From Acidobacteriota bacterium (GTDB lineage: Bacteria; Acidobacteriota; Vicinamibacteria; Vicinamibacterales; UBA2999): a stretch of DNA of 64,000 nucleotides. The DNA is taken from positions 1 through 64,000 of the forward strand of contig JAKFYH010000037.1 of NCBI GenBank assembly GCA_021730945.1, given 5' to 3'. Position numbers and translations under genes: made by a program. Below are positions 17,120 through 24,661 of this stretch, one piece after another (position 1 is the first letter of the stretch; each line of letters opens with the position of its first letter). The notes under the pieces are model-generated. The model made no database searches, was not told where the DNA came from, and worked only from the letters and a program-made list of their open reading frames with translations.

Positions 17120-17604
17120 AGCAGTACTGGCGCAATCACCACGCACGCCGCTGCGGCAATCGCGGCGACCAGGCTGTGGCGCAGGACACCGGCCAGCACG
17201 CCGGCAACTTCACGGTCGATCAGCAGCGGCATGACGGCGCTGCGGACCCACCCTGCACCCTCGACAGCGACCGGCCACGCGCTGCCGGCCACCGCCAGCA
17301 TGATGCCGAGCGTGATGGCGGCCGTGACCGCATGCAGCCAGGTCATGGGCCGGGTCGCCGCCTGCGCCGACTCAAGCCGCGCGCGCACCGCCGATCGCCA
17401 CCACACCTGTCCGGCCACCGGCACCTGCACGTCGCGGCCCGAGCGGTTGTGATCCAGGCGCAGCACCATGGCCACTTCCACGACTTCGCCGCACACCGCA
17501 CACTGAGCCGCGTGCGAGACCAGGGTGTCGTCGGCGTTAGGCCACGTGCCGGCCAGGACGGCGTCGAGTACCCGCGCTTCATGGACGCATTCGAGACTGT
17601 TCAC
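17095..17604 (-). CDS. Zinc-finger anti-sigma factor-like membrane protein
   Basis: 169 residues starting at a GTG that overlaps the sigma gene's stop (GTGA). The N-terminus carries the zinc-binding anti-sigma motif H31-x3-C35-x2-C38 (SHAAQCAVCGEV). Two transmembrane segments follow: one near residues 98-120 (VTAAITLGIMLAVAGSAW) and one at the C-terminus (LVAAIAAAACVVIAPVLLYLAL). Position and coupling indicate that it holds the co-encoded ECF sigma factor at the membrane. Confidence 0.72.
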   Translation of the reverse strand: MNSLECVHEARVLDAVLAGTWPNADDTLVSHAAQCAVCGEVVEVAMVLRLDHNRSGRDVQVPVAGQVWWRSAVRARLESAQAATRPMTWLHAVTAAITLGIMLAVAGSAWPVAVEGAGWVRSAVMPLLIDREVAGVLAGVLRHSLVAAIAAAACVVIAPVLLYLALSSD

Positions 17605-18173
17605 CAGGGGCCTCCCGGATTCCTGAGAATGACTGCCAGCCGATGCCGGGCGCGAAACAGCATGGCCTTGAGGCTGGCCGTCTTGACTCCGAGCGCACCG
17701 GCGATTTCTTCGTGCGACCAGCCTTGCGCGTAGGCCAGCCACAACAAGCTGCGTTCGCGGGGCTTGAGATGCGCCATGGCCCGTGACAAGTCGATGCGGG
17801 CCGCTGACCGTTCGGCCGAATGGGTGCCGGCCGGCGCCGCCATCGCTTCCTGCACCGCCGGCGAGGCGGCGATCTCGACGCGCGGCCGCCGCCGGTGGTC
17901 GCGCACCAGATTGGTGGCGATGCGGAACAGGTAGTGGCGTCGGTGGTCGTCGGTCTCGAAGGCGGCGTTCGACCGCAGGAACTTGTAGTAGGTCTCCTGC
18001 AGCAGGTCATCAGCCAGGAGGTCGTCGCCAGTCACGCGCCCCAGATAAAGCCGGAGGGGGCGCGCCGTCAGTTCGTAGAACACACGGAACGCCTCTTCGG
18101 TCATCTGGAACGTCCGCTCGGCTTCGTCAAAAGCGCCGATCCGTTCCATGTCGGTGAGCGTGAGATCACGCAT
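17601..18173 (-). CDS. ECF-type RNA polymerase sigma factor
   Basis: 190 residues with region 2 at about 25-95 (EEAFRVFYELTARPLRLYL, then DDLLADDLLQETYYKFLRS, with HRRHYLFRIATNLVRDHRR as region 2.4) and region 4 at about 130-180 (HLKPRERSLLWLAYAQGWSHEEIAGALGVK, where HEEIAGALGVKTASLKAMLFRARHRL is the -35 recognition helix). It overlaps the upstream membrane-protein gene by eight bases and the downstream anti-sigma gene by four. The signal sensed is unknown. Confidence 0.85.
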   Translation of the reverse strand: MRDLTLTDMERIGAFDEAERTFQMTEEAFRVFYELTARPLRLYLGRVTGDDLLADDLLQETYYKFLRSNAAFETDDHRRHYLFRIATNLVRDHRRRPRVEIAASPAVQEAMAAPAGTHSAERSAARIDLSRAMAHLKPRERSLLWLAYAQGWSHEEIAGALGVKTASLKAMLFRARHRLAVILRNPGGPW

Positions 18174-19041
18174 TGCCTGAACTCAGGTCGGGGTTGGCCT
18201 CGGCCTTCGGGAAGAGGCCAAGGCGCGCGGAGACGAGATACGCCACCAGGGAAGCCAGCATGAAGCCGGTGCCGAGCGACAGGAGGATCACGCCGATCAC
18301 TGCGAACGCCGGTTGGGCATCGACGGTCACCGAGGCGGCGGCCAGGCGGAAGCCACCGCCGAGTGTCGCGAGCACGACGCCGGCCATCACCGCCCAGATG
18401 ATCGGCCCGACCGGGGCGCCCAGGCGCGGGGCATCCGACTCGGGCGGCAGCGGAGCGGCCTCGAGGAAGCGCCGGCCGGCCGGACTCTGCACATATGCCA
18501 TCAGCTCGTCGTTGCTGGTCAGGCGATCCATCAACTTCACGTGGACCTCGGTTTGGACCTTGGATTGGCGCAACCACTTACGGTGTTGCATGACCGAGCG
18601 CACCAACCAGGCGACGACACCGATAAACATGCCCACCGCCAGGAATGCCGCCAGCCCTCCCATCAAGCCCTCGAGCGCCTCCATCTCCGGCGCCATCGGC
18701 TGGCGCCGTTGGGCGTAGTCGTAGCTGCCAAAGAAGTAGGTCGGGTTGCGGACGACCTCGGGATGCTGCTGCAGGAACGCCACCAACTGCGGATACGGCG
18801 CGATGTAGTCGGCATGGGTGAGCAGGCTGTTGTCGCGCCGCAGCACTTCACCGACGACGGGTGGAAACTGGCGCAGCAGTTCCTGTAATTGTTCGCGCGT
18901 TGTGTCGGCGTCAACCGGCGCCTGGTAGATCGGCGTGGTGGCGCCCGGCGCCGCGGGTGCGGCCGGTGGCGCCGGCTGCGCCGCCAGGACGGTGGTCGCC
19001 AGCAAGGTGATGCCGAGAGTGGCAAGAACGCGTTGATTCAT
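18166..19041 (-). CDS. Hypothetical membrane protein upstream of ECF sigma factor
   Basis: 291 residues: signal peptide (TLGITLLATTVLAAQ), a Pro/Ala-rich linker, a periplasmic domain at about 45-120 with QELLRQFPPVVGEVLRRD and PEVVRNPTYFFGSYDY, and three hydrophobic segments (GLAAFLAVGMFIGVVAWLV, IIWAVMAGVVLATLGGG, FAVIGVILLSLGTGFMLASLVAYL). No family recognised. The ATG at 19041 has AGAGGG very close upstream; a TTG 27 bases earlier is possible but less likely. Its coupling to the sigma factor suggests a role in the same signalling unit. Confidence 0.6.
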   Translation of the reverse strand: MNQRVLATLGITLLATTVLAAQPAPPAAPAAPGATTPIYQAPVDADTTREQLQELLRQFPPVVGEVLRRDNSLLTHADYIAPYPQLVAFLQQHPEVVRNPTYFFGSYDYAQRRQPMAPEMEALEGLMGGLAAFLAVGMFIGVVAWLVRSVMQHRKWLRQSKVQTEVHVKLMDRLTSNDELMAYVQSPAGRRFLEAAPLPPESDAPRLGAPVGPIIWAVMAGVVLATLGGGFRLAAASVTVDAQPAFAVIGVILLSLGTGFMLASLVAYLVSARLGLFPKAEANPDLSSGNA

Positions 19042-19095
19042 ACCCTCTAATACGGATGGCCGTGCCAAAGGTTAACAGCATGGTGTGCCAATGCG

Positions 19096-19117
19096 CCTCG
19101 GTGTCCTCGGTGGCGAA
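19096..19117 (+). repeat. CTCGGTGTCCTCTGTGG-family repeat, copy 1
   Basis: CCTCGGTGTCCTCGGTGGCG lies between divergent genes. Related copies occur near 31.33, 50.13, 51.34 and 56.02 kb, always at a gene boundary. Confidence 0.5.
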
Positions 19118-19145
19118 CACTTCTACGCAGCGATAAGATTGGGCG

Positions 19146-19937
19146 ATGCCCCTGCCGGCGGACACCCACATTGGTTCGGTCAGCCTGCGGGTCACGGACC
19201 TCGAACGGTCGGTGTCCTTCTACCGCGACATCCTCGGCTTTCAGGAAATTTCTCGCGACGGCCGGACCTCGTGCCTGTCCGCCAACGGCGCCGATGCGCT
19301 GGTCGAGCTGCATGGCCAGCCCGGCGCGGTGGCGCGGCCACGCCGGAGCGCGGGGCTGTTTCACTTCGCCATTCTTGTGCCGTCGCGTGCGGCGCTGGGG
19401 CGATCGTTACGCCGGCTGGTGGACCGGCAGTGGCCCCTGTCCGGCGCGGCCGATCACCTGGTCAGCGAAGCCCTCTATCTCAACGACCCCGACGGACTTG
19501 GAATTGAGATCTATCGCGACCGGCCACGCGAGGGTTGGCGGCAGGCCAATGGTGAATTGGCCATGGCGACCGACCCCCTCGACTTGCCGAACGTGGCGGC
19601 CGAAGCCGGAGCGGAGTTGCCCTGGGCCGGCCTGGAATCGGCGACCGTGATTGGCCACATGCATCTGAACGTGGCCCGGCTCGAGGACGGGGAAGCGCTG
19701 TACTGCGGCGATATCGGTTTTGAGCCCACGGTGCGCGGCTATCCCGGCGCGCTGTTCGTGGCGGCCGGCGGCTATCACCATCACCTGGGCATGAACACCT
19801 GGCTGGGCGCCGGTGTGCCGCCGCCGCCCGACGATGCGGTCGGGCTGCGCGCGTTCAGCATTCACGGCCGCGGCATCGTGGGGCGCGAAGTGCTCGATCC
19901 AGCCACGGGCACCCTCGTGCGACTGGTCGGAGACTGA
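19146..19937 (+). CDS. VOC-family dioxygenase (CatE-like, two glyoxalase domains)
   Basis: 263 residues with two vicinal-oxygen-chelate modules, about 6-130 and 165-260. Metal-binding type strands are HIGSVSLRVTDLERSVSFYRDILGF, LFHFAILVP, DGLGIEIYRDRP and GHMHLNVARL, and HHLGMNTWLG is typical of the catechol-2,3-dioxygenase-like family (CatE/YfiE). The likely reaction is extradiol cleavage of a catechol, but the substrate cannot be predicted. It is followed six bases later by a small TPR-like gene and may share a transcript with the genes leading to formate dehydrogenase. Confidence 0.78.
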   Translation: MPLPADTHIGSVSLRVTDLERSVSFYRDILGFQEISRDGRTSCLSANGADALVELHGQPGAVARPRRSAGLFHFAILVPSRAALGRSLRRLVDRQWPLSGAADHLVSEALYLNDPDGLGIEIYRDRPREGWRQANGELAMATDPLDLPNVAAEAGAELPWAGLESATVIGHMHLNVARLEDGEALYCGDIGFEPTVRGYPGALFVAAGGYHHHLGMNTWLGAGVPPPPDDAVGLRAFSIHGRGIVGREVLDPATGTLVRLVGD

Positions 19938-19942
19938 GGCCG

Positions 19943-20515
19943 ATGGGGATGGTGGTCGCGGCGCTGCTGATGGTGTTGGCCCAGGATACCGGTCGCGACG
20001 TGGAACGCGTGGCGATGGACGGCTGGGTGGCGGCGCGCGCGCTGGCGCCACGCGGCGGCGCGCTCGAACTGCTGGGCCCCGTGAACGAGCATCTCAAGAC
20101 GCTCGATCGCCTGCCGGGACCAGCGGCCCGATACGCCGAGGTGGCCATCCGCGCCGCCGTCAGCGCGGCACAAGACGAGCGCGGCGAATTGGACGTGTTT
20201 CTCGCGCATGCGCGCGACCTGTCAGCCACCATGGCGCTGGCGGGCGCGGCGGCCCAGTGGCCCGTGCCGATCGACGAGCTGGAGGGCGAGTTGTGGCTCG
20301 AGGTCGACCGCTACGCCGACGCGCGCGACGCCTTTCGCCGCGCCACCCGGCTGCGCCCCACCCCCAATGCCCTGGTCGGCCTCGCACGGGCCAGCGATCG
20401 GCTCGGCGACCTGGTCGGTGCCTGCGCGGCCTACACCCAGGCCGCCTCGGCAGCCGGCCTGCCGGCAGCGGTCGCGATTGAGATTTCGTTGTACGCCCTG
20501 AAGTGCCGGCGGTGA
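19943..20515 (+). CDS. Hypothetical helical protein with TPR-like repeat
   Basis: 190 residues starting MGMVVAALLMVLAQ, a short hydrophobic N-terminus that may be a signal peptide. The C-terminal half has helix pairs that resemble tetratricopeptide repeats: ELEGELWLEVDRYADARDAFRRATRLRPTP and ALVGLARASDRLGDLVGACAAYTQA. The final segment ends ALKCRR. No specific function is evident. It lies between the VOC gene and a small gene in front of the formate dehydrogenase operon. Confidence 0.6.
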   Translation: MGMVVAALLMVLAQDTGRDVERVAMDGWVAARALAPRGGALELLGPVNEHLKTLDRLPGPAARYAEVAIRAAVSAAQDERGELDVFLAHARDLSATMALAGAAAQWPVPIDELEGELWLEVDRYADARDAFRRATRLRPTPNALVGLARASDRLGDLVGACAAYTQAASAAGLPAAVAIEISLYALKCRR

Positions 20516-20532
20516 GCAATGGCGGAGCATCG

Positions 20533-20784
20533 GTGACTGGCGCCTATCGCCCGGAGGTGATCGAGGAACTGGCGCGGCACGGGTTGGTGCCGCGCGCCGG
20601 CACTACGCCTGAGCGGTTGCGCGAGCAGGTCAACGACCTCTACCGGTTCGAGATCCGCAAGCTGCGCGACCGCTGCCGCGCCGGAGAATTCAGCACGCGT
20701 GAACTGCCGGGCCGGGTGGTCGAGCTGCGCCGGCGCTACCTGTTGTTGTCGATCCCCATCGCTCAGTGGGTCGTGCTACCTTAA
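20533..20784 (+). CDS. Small hypothetical protein preceding formate dehydrogenase
   Basis: 83 residues from a GTG at 20533 supported by GGAG at 20524-20527; a GTG at 20512 that overlaps the upstream stop (GTGA) is an alternative. The product is basic and helical (YRPEVIEELARHGL, DLYRFEIRKLRDRCRAGEF, ELRRRYLLLSIPIAQWVVLP). I do not recognise the family. It ends eight bases before the formate dehydrogenase catalytic gene, so it is probably in the same operon. Confidence 0.6.
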   Translation: MTGAYRPEVIEELARHGLVPRAGTTPERLREQVNDLYRFEIRKLRDRCRAGEFSTRELPGRVVELRRRYLLLSIPIAQWVVLP

Positions 20785-20792
20785 ACCTCACG

Positions 20793-22706
20793 ATGAGTCG
20801 GATGACACGCTTGGTCCATCCCCTCGTTCGTGACACCCGCGGAGGTCCGCTGCGGCAGGCCTCGTGGGACGAAGCGCTGGAGCGCGCGGCCACCGGGTTA
20901 GACGCCGTGCGGCAGACGCAGGGCGGCCAGGCGTTTGGCCTCTTCAGCTGCTCGAAGAGCACGAACGAGATGAATTACGCGGCGCAGAAGTTCGCGCGCG
21001 TGGTGATGGGCTCGAACAATCTCGACAGCTGCAACCGCACTTGACATGCCCCGAGCGTCGCCGGTCTGGCGGCGGTATTCGGCATGGGGGGTGGGACCAG
21101 CTCGTATCGGGAGATTGAAGAGACGGACTGCATTCTGCTCTGGGGCTCGAACGCCAGGGAGACGCACCCGATCTTCTTTCACCACCTGCTCGCGGGGCTG
21201 AAGCGAGGGGCGAAGCTCTATGCGATCGACCCGCGCCGCACCGCCTCGGCCCAGTGGGCCGACCTGTGGGCCGGCCTCGATGTCGGCACCGACATCGCGC
21301 TATCGAACACCATGGCTCGCGAAATCATCCACGCCGGCCTGGTCAACCGCGAGTTCATTGAACACGCCACCAGCGGTTTCGACACCTATGCGGCGATGGT
21401 CGAGCCCTGGACCCTCGAGCGCGGCGAGGCGGAAACCCGGGTGCCCGCGGCGGTCATCCGCGAGATGGCGCACGCCTACGCCACCGCCAAGCGGGCCATC
21501 ATCTGCTGGACGCTCGGCATCACCGAGCACCATACCGCCGTCCATAACGTGATGGCGCTCATCAACCTGTCGCTCTTGACCGGTCACGTCGGCCGCTGGG
21601 GCTCCGGGCTCAACCCGCTGCGCGGCCAGAACAATGTCCAGGGCGGCGGCGACATGGGCGCGCTGCCCGATCGATTGCCCGGGTTCCAGCATGTCGAGAA
21701 CGAGGCGGTGCGGGCGAAGTTCGATCGCTTCTACGGCGTCGCCGTGCCGCCAAAGAAGGGCTGGCACCTGTCAGCCATGTTCGACGCGATGGAGCGCGGA
21801 GACCTGCGCGCGCTGTATGTGATTGGCGAGAACCCGCTGCAGTCGGAGGCCGATCAGCACCGGGCCACCCGGTTGCTCGAATCGCTCGACCTGCTGGTCG
21901 TCCAGGACATCTTCCTCACCGAGACCGCGCAGCGCGCCGACATCGTGTTCCCGGCGGCCGCCGGCGCCTTTGAATCGGAAGGCACCGTTACCAACAGCGA
22001 ACGGCGCGTGCAGCGCGTGCGCAAGACCCTCAATCCACCGGGCGAAGCGCGCGAGGACCTGGCCATTATTTGCGACCTGGCCGGCCGGATGGGGCACCCG
22101 TGGGCCGCCGATGCCGAAGCGATCTGGAACGAAGTGCGGCAACTCTCGCCGGCGCACGCCGGCATGAGTTACGCGCGACTCGAGCAACTCTCCGGACTGC
22201 AGTGGCCGTGCTACGACGAGCAGCACCCCGGCGAGGTCTTCCTGCACGGCCGGCTGTGGGAGCGGCCCGTGCGCGGGCCGCGGGCGCCGTTCTCCCTGGT
22301 CAAACACGCGCTGCCGCTGGATCACCTGGACGACCAGTTTCCACTGCGCCTCACCACCGGGCGGCGCCTGGCCGAATACAACACCGGCGTCCAGACCGGA
22401 TCCTATGCCTCGCCGACGCGGCGCGGCGAAACCATCGACGTGTCGCCGGAAGATGCCGCCCGCATGGGCCTGGTGGAGGGGCAGTCGGTGCGCGTCACCT
22501 CGCGGCGCGGCGCCGTCGTCGCGCCGGTGCATATCGATCCGTCCCTGAGGCCGGGTCTTACCTTCATGACCTTCCACTTCCCGGATGACGTGGCTACCAA
22601 CCTGTTGACCAGCGATGCCACCGACCCGCTGGTCGGAACCGCGGAGTTCAAGGCCACAGCCATACGGATTGAGACGGGAGACGGGACTCCCGCCTCCCGG
22701 CACTAG
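20793..22706 (+). CDS. fdhA: Formate dehydrogenase alpha subunit, catalytic part, selenoprotein (split)
   Basis: 637 residues if the in-frame TGA at 21042-21044 is read as selenocysteine (residue 84). The context NNLDSCNRT-U-HAPSVAGL matches the active-site segment of molybdenum/tungsten formate dehydrogenases, in which Sec or Cys ligates the metal. Downstream come the MGD-binding domains: WGSNARETHPI, DPRRTASAQWADL, CWTLGITEHHTAVHNVMALINL, GWGSGLNPLRGQNNVQG-like, IGENPLQSEAD, and a C-terminal molydopterin dinucleotide-binding domain (RLTTGRRLAEYNTGVQT). The N-terminal CxxCxxxC [4Fe-4S] domain normally present in this chain is absent; it is encoded by the last gene of the operon. The ATG at 20793 has no clear Shine-Dalgarno sequence. 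Confidence 0.9.
21042..21071 (+). promoter_or_regulatory. Selenocysteine UGA codon with bacterial SECIS-like hairpin
   Basis: TGA (21042-21044) is followed by a hairpin with CGCC (21059-21062) and GGCG (21068-21071) arms and a GGTCT loop. The loop's GGU begins 18 nt after the UGA, the spacing I recall for Escherichia coli fdhF, which has the same GGUCU loop. This would recruit SelB with Sec-tRNA. The frame continues for 553 codons after the UGA, so it is not an ordinary stop. Confidence 0.85.
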
Positions 22707-22708
22707 CA

Positions 22709-24661
22709 ATGGATCTGCACATTGTCGGCGCCGAGGCGAACGCGGCTGAACGCGAGGCCGTGGATCAACTGTTGGGACCGCCGTCCACGGGATGGCACGG
22801 TGCCAGCCGCGACATCGAGCGCGACGGCCGTTCGGCGGCGGGCGGACGGCGGGTGTCCGGCGGTCGCGACCAACTGTTGCCGGCGTTGCACGCCGTCCAG
22901 GACGCCATGGGCTGGGTCAGTCATGGCGCCCTGAACTACATCTGCGCGCGGCTGTCGGTGCCGCCCGCCGAGGCGTGGGGCGTGGTCACCTTCTATCACC
23001 TGCTGGCGACCGCGCCGCGGCCGGCGGCCGTCGCGCACGTCTGCGACGACATCGCATGCCGGTTACACGGCGCCGAATCGTTGTGCGCCGACCTCGAGGC
23101 GCGCCTGGGGCACGCCGTGCATCGGTCACCGTGCCTGGGCCAGTGCGATCGCGGTTCGGCGGCCCTCATCACCAGGGCCGGGCCCGAGCCCGAGCGCTTC
23201 GTGATCGCACCGGCGACCGCCGGTGCCATCGTCGATGCGCTTTCGACGGATGCCCGCCCCGAATCCACGGCCCAACCGGTGGTCGATGCCGCGGCGGCCG
23301 GCGACAAGGGCGCGCGCATCGTCCGCCGCATCAACGTGGCCGATCCGTGCAGCCTCGACAGTTACCGTCACCACGGCGGGTATGCCGTGCTGAACAAGGC
23401 CATCGCCATCGGCGCGGCCGCCGTCATCGCCGAGGTGTCGGCGGCCAAGCTGCTCGGCCGCGGTGGCGCCGCCTTTCCGACCGGCCGCAAGTGGCAGGCC
23501 GTGGCCGAAGCGCCGGCGCAGCCGCACTACGTGGTGTGCAATGCCGATGAGTCCGAGCCCGGCACGTTCAAGGACCGCGTATTGATGGAGCAGGATCCAT
23601 TCGCGGTGGTCGAGGCCATGACCATCTGCGGCCTGGCGACCGGCAGCGCGCATGGGTTTCTCTATGTCAGGGGCGAGTATCCCGAGGCCGAGCGGGCGAT
23701 GGCGTCGGCCATCGCACAGGCGCGGGCGGCCGGCCTGCTAGGGCCCAGCGTGGCGGCGTCGGGCTTCGCCTTTGACATCGAGATCCGGCGCGGCGGCGGC
23801 GCCTACATCTGCGGCGAAGAGACCGCGTTGTTTAATTCGATTGAGGGCAAGCGTGGTGAGCCGCGCTCGAAGCCCCCGTTCCCCGCGCAAGTCGGCGTGT
23901 TCGGCCAGCCGACCGTGGTGAACAACGTGGAGACGCTGGTCAACGTGCTGGATCTGCTGGATGAGGGCGGCGCCGCCTGGGCGAAGACCGGCACGGCCGG
24001 GTCGAGCGGCACGCGATTATTCTGTCTGTCGGGCCACGTCGCCGTCCCTGGCTTGTACGAAATTGAATGCGGCCGGACGCTGCGGCAGGCCATTGCCCTG
24101 GCCGGCGGACTTCCCGCCGGGCGCGCCCTGCAAGCGGTCCTGCTCGGCGGGGCCGCAGGCACATTCGTGGGCCCGGATGCGCTCGACATGCCGTTGTCGT
24201 TCGAGGGCGCCCGGGCCGCCAACGCGACGCTGGGCTCCGGCGTGATCATGGTGTTCGACGACACCGCCAACCTGCACGACACGCTCGCGCGCATCGCCCA
24301 GTTCTTCCGCGACGAGTCGTGCGGCCAGTGCGTCCCCTGCCGCGTCGGGACCGTCCGCCAGGCCGAACTGCTGCACGTGCGATCTGCGTCATCTGTGTCA
24401 TCTGCGGCCCCGGCTTCGTCTGCGTCATCTGTGTCATCTGCGGCCCTGGCTTCGTCTGCGCAATCTGTGTCATCTGCGGCCCTGGCCGAGTCTGCGTCAT
24501 CTGTGTCATCTGCGGCCCTGGCCGAGTCATCGGTGTTGCTATCTGAGTTGGGCCTGGCCATGAAGGATGCGTCGATCTGCGGCCTCGGCCAGACCGCTGC
24601 ATCGGCCATCGAATCGGCGTTTGCCAACATCGCATCGTTGAAGGGCAGCGAGCCATCATGA
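22709..24661 (+). CDS. Formate dehydrogenase diaphorase subunit, NuoE-NuoF (gamma-beta) fusion
   Basis: 650 residues. Residues about 50-175 are a NuoE/FdsG-like thioredoxin-fold [2Fe-2S] domain with ligands C112, C117, C142 and C146 (CDDIAC and CLGQC). From about 200 the chain is NuoF/FdsB-like: LLGRGGAAFPTGRKW and CNADESEPGTFKDR bind FMN and NADH, followed by an SLBB domain and the [4Fe-4S] site ESCGQCVPC, completed by SICGLGQ. It would pass electrons from formate to NAD+. A 144-base repeat array encodes four 12-residue SASSVSSAALAS-type units (residues 559-606) between CGQC and SICGLGQ. The gene begins two bases after the catalytic gene and overlaps the next gene by ATGA. Confidence 0.88.
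   Translation: MDLHIVGAEANAAEREAVDQLLGPPSTGWHGASRDIERDGRSAAGGRRVSGGRDQLLPALHAVQDAMGWVSHGALNYICARLSVPPAEAWGVVTFYHLLATAPRPAAVAHVCDDIACRLHGAESLCADLEARLGHAVHRSPCLGQCDRGSAALITRAGPEPERFVIAPATAGAIVDALSTDARPESTAQPVVDAAAAGDKGARIVRRINVADPCSLDSYRHHGGYAVLNKAIAIGAAAVIAEVSAAKLLGRGGAAFPTGRKWQAVAEAPAQPHYVVCNADESEPGTFKDRVLMEQDPFAVVEAMTICGLATGSAHGFLYVRGEYPEAERAMASAIAQARAAGLLGPSVAASGFAFDIEIRRGGGAYICGEETALFNSIEGKRGEPRSKPPFPAQVGVFGQPTVVNNVETLVNVLDLLDEGGAAWAKTGTAGSSGTRLFCLSGHVAVPGLYEIECGRTLRQAIALAGGLPAGRALQAVLLGGAAGTFVGPDALDMPLSFEGARAANATLGSGVIMVFDDTANLHDTLARIAQFFRDESCGQCVPCRVGTVRQAELLHVRSASSVSSAAPASSASSVSSAALASSAQSVSSAALAESASSVSSAALAESSVLLSELGLAMKDASICGLGQTAASAIESAFANIASLKGSEPS
24383..24526 (+). repeat. CTGCGTCATCTG-family array A3, in frame inside the diaphorase gene
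   Basis: Four tandem 36-base units beginning TCTGCGTCATCTGTGTCATC and coding SASSVSSAAPAS, SASSVSSAALAS, SAQSVSSAALAE and SASSVSSAALAE. The unit is exactly 12 codons, whereas the intergenic arrays A2 and A5 have 35-base periods. Confidence 0.88.

Noticed and set aside
20503-20532. Longer start for the small gene before formate dehydrogenase
   Set aside because: GTG codons at 20503 and 20512 lack a Shine-Dalgarno sequence; GGAG is well placed for 20533. The 20512 start cannot be excluded.
21042-21044. TGA could be an ordinary stop splitting a pseudogene
   Set aside because: The frame continues for over 550 codons with intact motifs, the stop falls in the Sec position of the family, and a SECIS-like hairpin follows at the right distance.
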